This document shows positions 39,575 to 43,765 of a stretch of DNA of 43,765 nt, piece by piece. Origin of the DNA: an archaeon. GTDB lineage: Archaea > AGJL01 > Methanococci > Methanococcales > Methanocaldococcaceae. The stretch covers positions 1-43,765 of the forward strand of contig JAJRSC010000021.1 of the NCBI GenBank assembly GCA_024278985.1, given 5' to 3'. Position 1 is the first letter of the stretch; each line of letters begins with the position of its first letter. The translations under genes were made by a program, and so were the position numbers. The notes beneath the pieces were generated by a model, which saw only the letters and a program-made list of their open reading frames with translations, had not been told where the DNA came from and did not search any database.

Positions 39575-40041
39575 AAAAATATTTAATATTTTTCTTACTC
39601 TTTTTATGTATTAATATTAGTTATTCTTACAATTTTGGATATATAAAATTAAATGTAACTAATCCTATGTATATGAAAGAATTTTATATTGATAAAGCAA
39701 ATTATTCTTATATATTCTCCTTTAATCATTATGGTAATATAAATAAAAGTATGAAAATAGAAATATATCTAAATGAAAATTTAATTTATATTATTGATGA
39801 CTCAAATGATGGTTCTGGAAATTATAAAAAAAGTGTATCTTTAAATGTAAGTAAGTATCTAAGAAATGGTAAAAATATATTGAAAATTAAAGGATATTTA
39901 AAAAAAGGTAATTACTCTCCCTATTATGTTTTAAGTAATGCACAAATATCTGAACCATATACTGTTCCAATTAGTAATTTTATGGTGTTTATAACCTTAA
40001 TGATTTTGGGGATTATTGTTGTTTTTTTATATAAACCTTAA
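39571..40041 (+). CDS. Secreted, C-terminally anchored protein of unknown function
   Basis: 156 residues. A signal peptide (1-19, ending SYS) is followed by a roughly 105-residue beta-rich domain with alternating hydrophobic and polar residues (MKIEIYLNENLIYII, LRNGKNILKIKGYL), like an Ig- or CARDB-type fold. A transmembrane helix lies at 132-154 and the end is a short basic tail (YKP). It is therefore exposed outside and anchored in the membrane. Several N-x-S/T sites could be N-glycosylated. It overlaps nop10 by four bases, which puts a cell-surface gene behind an RNA-modification gene. No family recognised. Confidence 0.72.
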   Translation: MKKYLIFFLLFLCINISYSYNFGYIKLNVTNPMYMKEFYIDKANYSYIFSFNHYGNINKSMKIEIYLNENLIYIIDDSNDGSGNYKKSVSLNVSKYLRNGKNILKIKGYLKKGNYSPYYVLSNAQISEPYTVPISNFMVFITLMILGIIVVFLYKP

Positions 40042-40142
40042 AGGTATTAACCTACATAATAGCATACACCATAATATACATAATATATATTTATATAATA
40101 CTTAAGTAATATTATAATTTATAGAGATTTAGGTAGATTTAT
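40042..40142. promoter_or_regulatory. Intergenic region with palindrome upstream of small gene
   Basis: 101 bases, almost all A and T. AGGT-ATTA-ACCT near the end of the previous gene could form a short hairpin. The 10-bp palindrome TACTTAAGTA (40099-40108), flanked by ATAATA and ATATTAT, lies about 40 bases before ATG 40143. TTTATATAATA just before it is a TATA candidate, so the palindrome sits at or near the start site. Confidence 0.4.
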
Positions 40143-40367
40143 ATGAAAAATAATATTGAAAAAGAATATATTATAGACAATTTAATAGCTAAGATTGTAT
40201 TTATAGACAAAATGGTAAAATCTGAGGGATTTAAAATAATGATGATAAAAAATCTTATTGCTCCATATAGAAAAGAACCAGAAATAATAAATAAACTTTT
40301 AAAATTTTTTGAGAATAAAGATTTGGGAATATTTAAAATCTTAGATTATATTTTAAAAAGATTCTAA
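40143..40367 (+). CDS. Small helical protein of unknown function
   Basis: 74 residues, lysine- and isoleucine-rich and predicted mostly helical (IDNLIAKIVFIDKMV, EIINKLLKFFENKDLGIFKIL). No cysteine, signal or membrane segment. AGGT at 40131-40134 is a weak ribosome site eight bases before the ATG. It converges with, and overlaps by four bases, the broken S-layer-type gene. It has the look of a real small gene: a promoter-like region ahead, and no longer ORF on the other strand. I cannot name a family. Confidence 0.55.
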   Translation: MKNNIEKEYIIDNLIAKIVFIDKMVKSEGFKIMMIKNLIAPYRKEPEIINKLLKFFENKDLGIFKILDYILKRF

Positions 40368-41539
40368 TTAACAAATATCATTTTTTTATTGTCTAAAATT
40401 GAAGAATTTTTAATAAATGTATCAATTGCTTTTTTAGTGCCCCATCTATCTGAACCAGCTAATATATAGATATTACCAGATGAATAAGGATTTTTAATTT
40501 TTATAATCACTCCCTTGTTCTTTCCTGGATATGTGTTAGATATATTAATTATTAATCCTTTTTTTATGAGGTCTCTAACATATTTATTAACTACAGGACC
40601 ACCAATTAAAATAATATCTCTATCTGTATTAAATAAATTTGTTCCAATTATCTTATTTTCTCCAATATAGATAGTAGTGTCATTTATAGGTTTATTTTTA
40701 TAAAATATTTTTATTGAATTATTAATTTTTAATATATTTATATCTCCAAAATTAATAGGATAATTATTTGAGATTATAGTATTTATTTTTACAATTTTAA
40801 AATAGTTCATATTATAATATTTCTTAATATATTTAATTATATATTCACAATTATCAAATGTTAAATTTAATATTTTATTATTACATTCTAATGTTATATA
40901 TTTTGATGAAATATCTTTAACTTTAAAACCAAGAAAATTATCATTTTCTCTTATAAGTTTAATGTCATATACTTTAAAATGAAAAATTTTATTTTCATAT
41001 GAAACAAATTCTATGGCAAAATATTTAGTATATTTTGTTTCATTTTTATTAATCTTTACCTCTTCTGAATGATTTTGATTACTAATATTAATAATAACAC
41101 TATTACCATCTAAAGAAACTAAAATTACTTTAACTGTACAATTATTATATTTAAATGAGTAGTTTGTATAGATATCTTTAAAATTATCTGATTTTAATAA
41201 TAAATATTTATCTTTAAATTCTAAAGAATAATTTTTATAATATCTTTAAAGAATGTATATAGGAATTTTTATTTTTGTAAATATTGTTTTATTATAATAT
41301 ATAATAATATCATCAACATTTAAATAGTTATTGTTGGAAAAAATATACTCTGTTGATTTTTTTATAATCTCTGTTGTATTATTATGGGTGTTTATTTTAT
41401 AGTAGTTATAAAATTTGTCTAATAATGGTTTAGCATTGATATAATCAGGAGTTGATTTATTAACTACAATTATAGGGTCTGTTATTGCATAGCATAAATT
41501 TATCATTATCAACAGTAAAATTAAAATTGTTACTCTCAA
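40364..41539 (-). pseudogene. S-layer-type surface protein, interrupted by in-frame TAA
   Basis: One reading frame of about 391 codons, broken only by TAA at 41246-41248. The N-terminal piece has a signal peptide (LILLLIMINLCYA) and TDPIIVVNKSTPDYINAKPL, as in methanococcal S-layer proteins. After the TAA the same frame continues without further stops through an Asn-rich middle to the C-terminal domain. That end (IILIGGPVVNKYVRDL, NIYILAGSDRWGTKKAIDTF) matches the methanococcal S-layer C-terminal domain. GGTGAT supports a TTG start at 41539; GTG 41548 is the alternative. A minor surface protein is likely, since it is much shorter than the main S-layer protein. Loss of a surface gene is tolerable, so a real mutation is plausible here. 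Confidence 0.78.
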
Positions 41540-41610
41540 AGTTATCACCTCTAAAATTTATAAACCTATATTAACATCTAAAAATATTTTTTATTTTTGG
41601 TGAGATAAAT

Positions 41611-42726
41611 ATGAAACCAAAAGAATATTTAAAAAATCTAAAACCCTATGTTCCTGGAAAGACTAAAGAAGAGATTATGAGGAAATATAATCTAAAGAGG
41701 ATTATTAAACTCAGTTCCAATGAAAACCCTTGGGGTGCAAGTGAAAAAATAAAGGATAAAATTTTAGAAGAAATTAAAAATATTCATCAATATCCAGAAC
41801 CAATAAATCCAATACTTATGGAAGAGTTGAGTAAGTTTTTAGATGTTGAGAAAAAAAATATTATTGTTGGTGGTGATGGGGCTGATGAAATATTAGATGT
41901 TATTTTTAAGACCTTTGTTGATAAAGATGATGAGGTAATTATTCCAATTCCAACATTTACTCAGTATAGAGTTTTAGCTAATATATATGGAGCAAAAATA
42001 AAATTTGGATGTTATAGATATGAGAACAATTTTGAGTTGGATGTAGATAGTGTATTATCCAATCTTACTAACAAAACAAAGGTTATTTTTCTTTGTAGTC
42101 CAAATAATCCAACTGGAAATATTATAAAAAACAGGGATATTAAAAAGATAGTTGAAGAAGCAGAGAACTCTTTAGTTGTTATAGACCATGCATATATTGA
42201 ATATTCTAAAAAAGAGTATGATTGGACTAAAAAGATTTATGAATATGATAATATTTTAATTCTTAGGACATTTTCAAAGGTTTTTGGATTGGCAGGAATG
42301 AGAGTAGGGTATGGAGTAGCAGATGAAAGAATAATTAATGAAATGTTAAAAGTTAAACCAGTTTTTAGCTTAACAAGATTAAGCCAAGTTGCAGCAATAG
42401 AGGCATTAAGAGATAAGGAATTTTTTAATTTTTCCGTTAGGGAGGGTATAAAAGTTAGAGAATATCTTTATAAGGAATTAAAGAAATTAAAAAATATAAA
42501 TGCCTATCCTTCTCAGGCAAATTATATATTGGTAGAATTAAAAAATCATACATCAGATTATGTTTGTGAAGAACTATTAAAAAGAGGTATTATTGTTAGA
42601 GATTGTTCATCATTTGATGGGTTAAATAATAGATATATAAGAGTTTCTATTGGAAAAAAGGAAGAAATTGATGAGTTTTTAAAAGAATTAAAGAATATTT
42701 TAGAGGGGGATATAAATGGAATGTAA
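41611..42726 (+). CDS. hisC: Histidinol-phosphate aminotransferase
   Basis: PLP enzyme of histidine synthesis that converts imidazole-acetol phosphate to histidinol phosphate. The 371-residue protein begins with [19 protein letters not shown] and [11 protein letters not shown], the family's start. [26 protein letters not shown] and the PLP lysine in [18 protein letters not shown] follow, and R-x-S is seen in RYIRVSIG near the C-terminus. GGTGAG lies seven bases before the ATG. It overlaps the next gene by 11 bases, so the two are coupled. Confidence 0.95.
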   Translation: MKPKEYLKNLKPYVPGKTKEEIMRKYNLKRIIKLSSNENPWGASEKIKDKILEEIKNIHQYPEPINPILMEELSKFLDVEKKNIIVGGDGADEILDVIFKTFVDKDDEVIIPIPTFTQYRVLANIYGAKIKFGCYRYENNFELDVDSVLSNLTNKTKVIFLCSPNNPTGNIIKNRDIKKIVEEAENSLVVIDHAYIEYSKKEYDWTKKIYEYDNILILRTFSKVFGLAGMRVGYGVADERIINEMLKVKPVFSLTRLSQVAAIEALRDKEFFNFSVREGIKVREYLYKELKKLKNINAYPSQANYILVELKNHTSDYVCEELLKRGIIVRDCSSFDGLNNRYIRVSIGKKEEIDEFLKELKNILEGDINGM

Positions 42727-43561
42727 TAAAAAATGTGACACATGTAATTTAAAAAATAACTGTCCTGATTTATTAACTATGCAAAACAACAAAATTAAAG
42801 AAAGAATGAGCAAAATAAAATATAAAATAGCTGTATTAAGTGGTAAAGGAGGAGTTGGAAAATCAACAGTTACTGTTAATTTAGCTGCTGCTTTGGCAAA
42901 AAAAGGTTTTAAAGTTGGAGTTTTGGATGCTGATATTCATGGTCCAAATATTCCCAAAATGTTAGGAATTGAAGGAGAACCAATGGTAGGGAAAAATGGA
43001 ATAATTCCAATTGAAAAAGGAAATATTAAAGTTATGTCAATATCTTATCTACTTCCTGATGAAAAAACTCCTGTTATTTGGAGAGGTCCTAAAGTTAGTG
43101 GAGCAATAAGGCAATTTTTAGCAGATGTGGATTGGGGAGAGTTAGATTTTTTATTAATAGATACACCACCAGGAACTGGTGATGTTCAACTGACTATTAT
43201 GCAATCTATTCCTTTAGATGGAGCTATTATTGTAACTGCTCCAGAAGAAATTTCATTAATGGATGTTAAAAAATCTATAACTATGGCTAATATGTTGAAT
43301 GTTCTAATATTAGGGATTATTGAAAATATGTCAGGATTCATTTGTCCTGAATGTGGAAAACTTGTTTATATTTTTGGAAAAGGAGCTGGAGAAAAGGCAA
43401 GTAAGGAATTTGGAATAGATTTTTTAGGAAGAATTCCATTAGATATAAAAGCAAGAGAGGCACATGAAAAAGGTATTCCTATGGTAGAAATTGATTGTAA
43501 GGCAAAAGAAGAATTTTTAAAAATAGTTGATAAGATATTAAAAAAGCTTAACATTCAATAA
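42716..43561 (+). CDS. Mrp/NBP35-type P-loop ATPase, Fe-S cluster carrier
   Basis: 281-residue scaffold or carrier for iron-sulphur cluster assembly. A cysteine-rich N-terminus ([16 protein letters not shown]) resembles that of NBP35. The deviant Walker A is [12 protein letters not shown] near residue 39, followed by [26 protein letters not shown] and [12 protein letters not shown], the last giving the CxxC that bridges a [4Fe-4S] cluster in the dimer. Methanogens need it for their many Fe-S proteins, including those of the por locus here. It starts inside the end of hisC, and its 3' end overlaps the convergent UPF0047 gene by 14 bases. Confidence 0.93.
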   Translation: MECNKKCDTCNLKNNCPDLLTMQNNKIKERMSKIKYKIAVLSGKGGVGKSTVTVNLAAALAKKGFKVGVLDADIHGPNIPKMLGIEGEPMVGKNGIIPIEKGNIKVMSISYLLPDEKTPVIWRGPKVSGAIRQFLADVDWGELDFLLIDTPPGTGDVQLTIMQSIPLDGAIIVTAPEEISLMDVKKSITMANMLNVLILGIIENMSGFICPECGKLVYIFGKGAGEKASKEFGIDFLGRIPLDIKAREAHEKGIPMVEIDCKAKEEFLKIVDKILKKLNIQ

Positions 43562-43765
43562 CTTTAATTATAACTGTCCTTACTCTTGGTCCATCAAATT
43601 CAGCAAAAAATATACCTTGCCAAGTCCCTAAAATAGGTTTATTATCTTTAATAATTATTATTTTTTCATTTCCTACTAAACTTGTCTTTATATGAGCATC
43701 AGAATTTCCTTCAATATGCTTAAAATTAAAATTTTTTGGAATTAAATAGTTAAGGAAATTTATGA
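43548..43765 (-). CDS. UPF0047/YjbQ family protein, partial
   Basis: The C-terminal 72 residues of a UPF0047 (YjbQ) protein running off the right edge. Identification rests on HIEGNSDAHIKTSLVG, ILGTWQGIFFAEFDGPR and the final [10 protein letters not shown], which are the most conserved parts of the family. Some members have thiamine-phosphate synthase activity in complementation tests, but the native role is uncertain. It ends at TAA 43548-43550, overlapping the convergent Mrp gene by 14 bases. Confidence 0.88.
   Translation of the reverse strand, partial: INFLNYLIPKNFNFKHIEGNSDAHIKTSLVGNEKIIIIKDNKPILGTWQGIFFAEFDGPRVRTVIIKVIEC

Noticed and set aside
40364-40810. Independent 148-residue gene
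   Set aside because: The same frame is open upstream to 41248 and its content is the C-terminal S-layer domain; it is the distal part of the interrupted gene.

Overview
The window comes from an AT-rich, hyperthermophilic, Methanocaldococcus-like methanogen (order Methanococcales). Support: archaeal-type SAM synthetase, archaeosine tRNA-guanine transglycosylase, pyruvoyl arginine decarboxylase, a methanofuran-type ATP-grasp ligase, F420H2 oxidase FprA, a six-gene pyruvate:ferredoxin oxidoreductase locus, a split RNA polymerase A'' subunit carrying an intein, aTrm56, Nop10, a methanococcal S-layer-type protein, and GGTGAT/GGAGG ribosome binding sites. It reads as chromosomal core sequence; I see no phage, insertion sequence, CRISPR array, tRNA or rRNA.

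Layout. 1-10.8 kb: a broken RlmI-type methyltransferase at the left edge, a zinc-ribbon protein, UPF0173 hydrolase, FprA, then mat-pheA-carbamoyltransferase on the minus strand. Divergent from these are phosphopantoate-beta-alanine ligase, a C/D box sRNA that overlaps its 3' end, an aminotransferase and UPF0254. SecF, chorismate mutase, an ArsR-type regulator and a small membrane protein follow on the minus strand. 10.9-15.0 kb: the most unusual block. Five plus-strand genes encode a secreted protein with 15 cysteines, a secreted ferritin-like protein with a cell-wall-binding domain, a secreted EF-hand-like repeat protein, a membrane polyferredoxin and a membrane protein. Tandem CATATGTAG operators precede it and an ArsR gene is divergent. 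15.0-24.8 kb: minus-strand housekeeping genes (broken serA, ADP-ribosylglycohydrolase, M24 peptidase, DUF362 ferredoxin protein, argB, tgtA, purB, an ABC ATPase) and one 63-residue plus-strand gene behind an inverted repeat.

25.0-30.5 kb: a tightly overlapping operon makes spermidine from arginine and SAM (pdaD, speD, speE, speB) and continues into a probable mfnD, deoxyhypusine synthase, which uses spermidine on aIF5A, and a site-2 protease. The SAM synthetase gene lies 20 kb upstream. 30.6-35.5 kb: rtcA diverges from porC-D-A-B-E-F. 35.6-43.8 kb: rpoA'' with an intein whose two endonuclease active sites look dead, then thrB, trm56, nop10, secreted and small unknown proteins, a broken S-layer-type gene, hisC, an Mrp/NBP35 Fe-S carrier, and the end of a UPF0047 gene.

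Four genes (rlmI-like, serA, porD, S-layer-like) carry in-frame TAA or TAG codons, and serA also carries a one-base frameshift in a homopolymer. Flanking coding sense is intact in every case, so these are sequence errors or very recent mutations. The C/D box sRNA, its two apparently neighbouring 23S rRNA targets and the secreted redox/metal cluster are the observations I would follow first.
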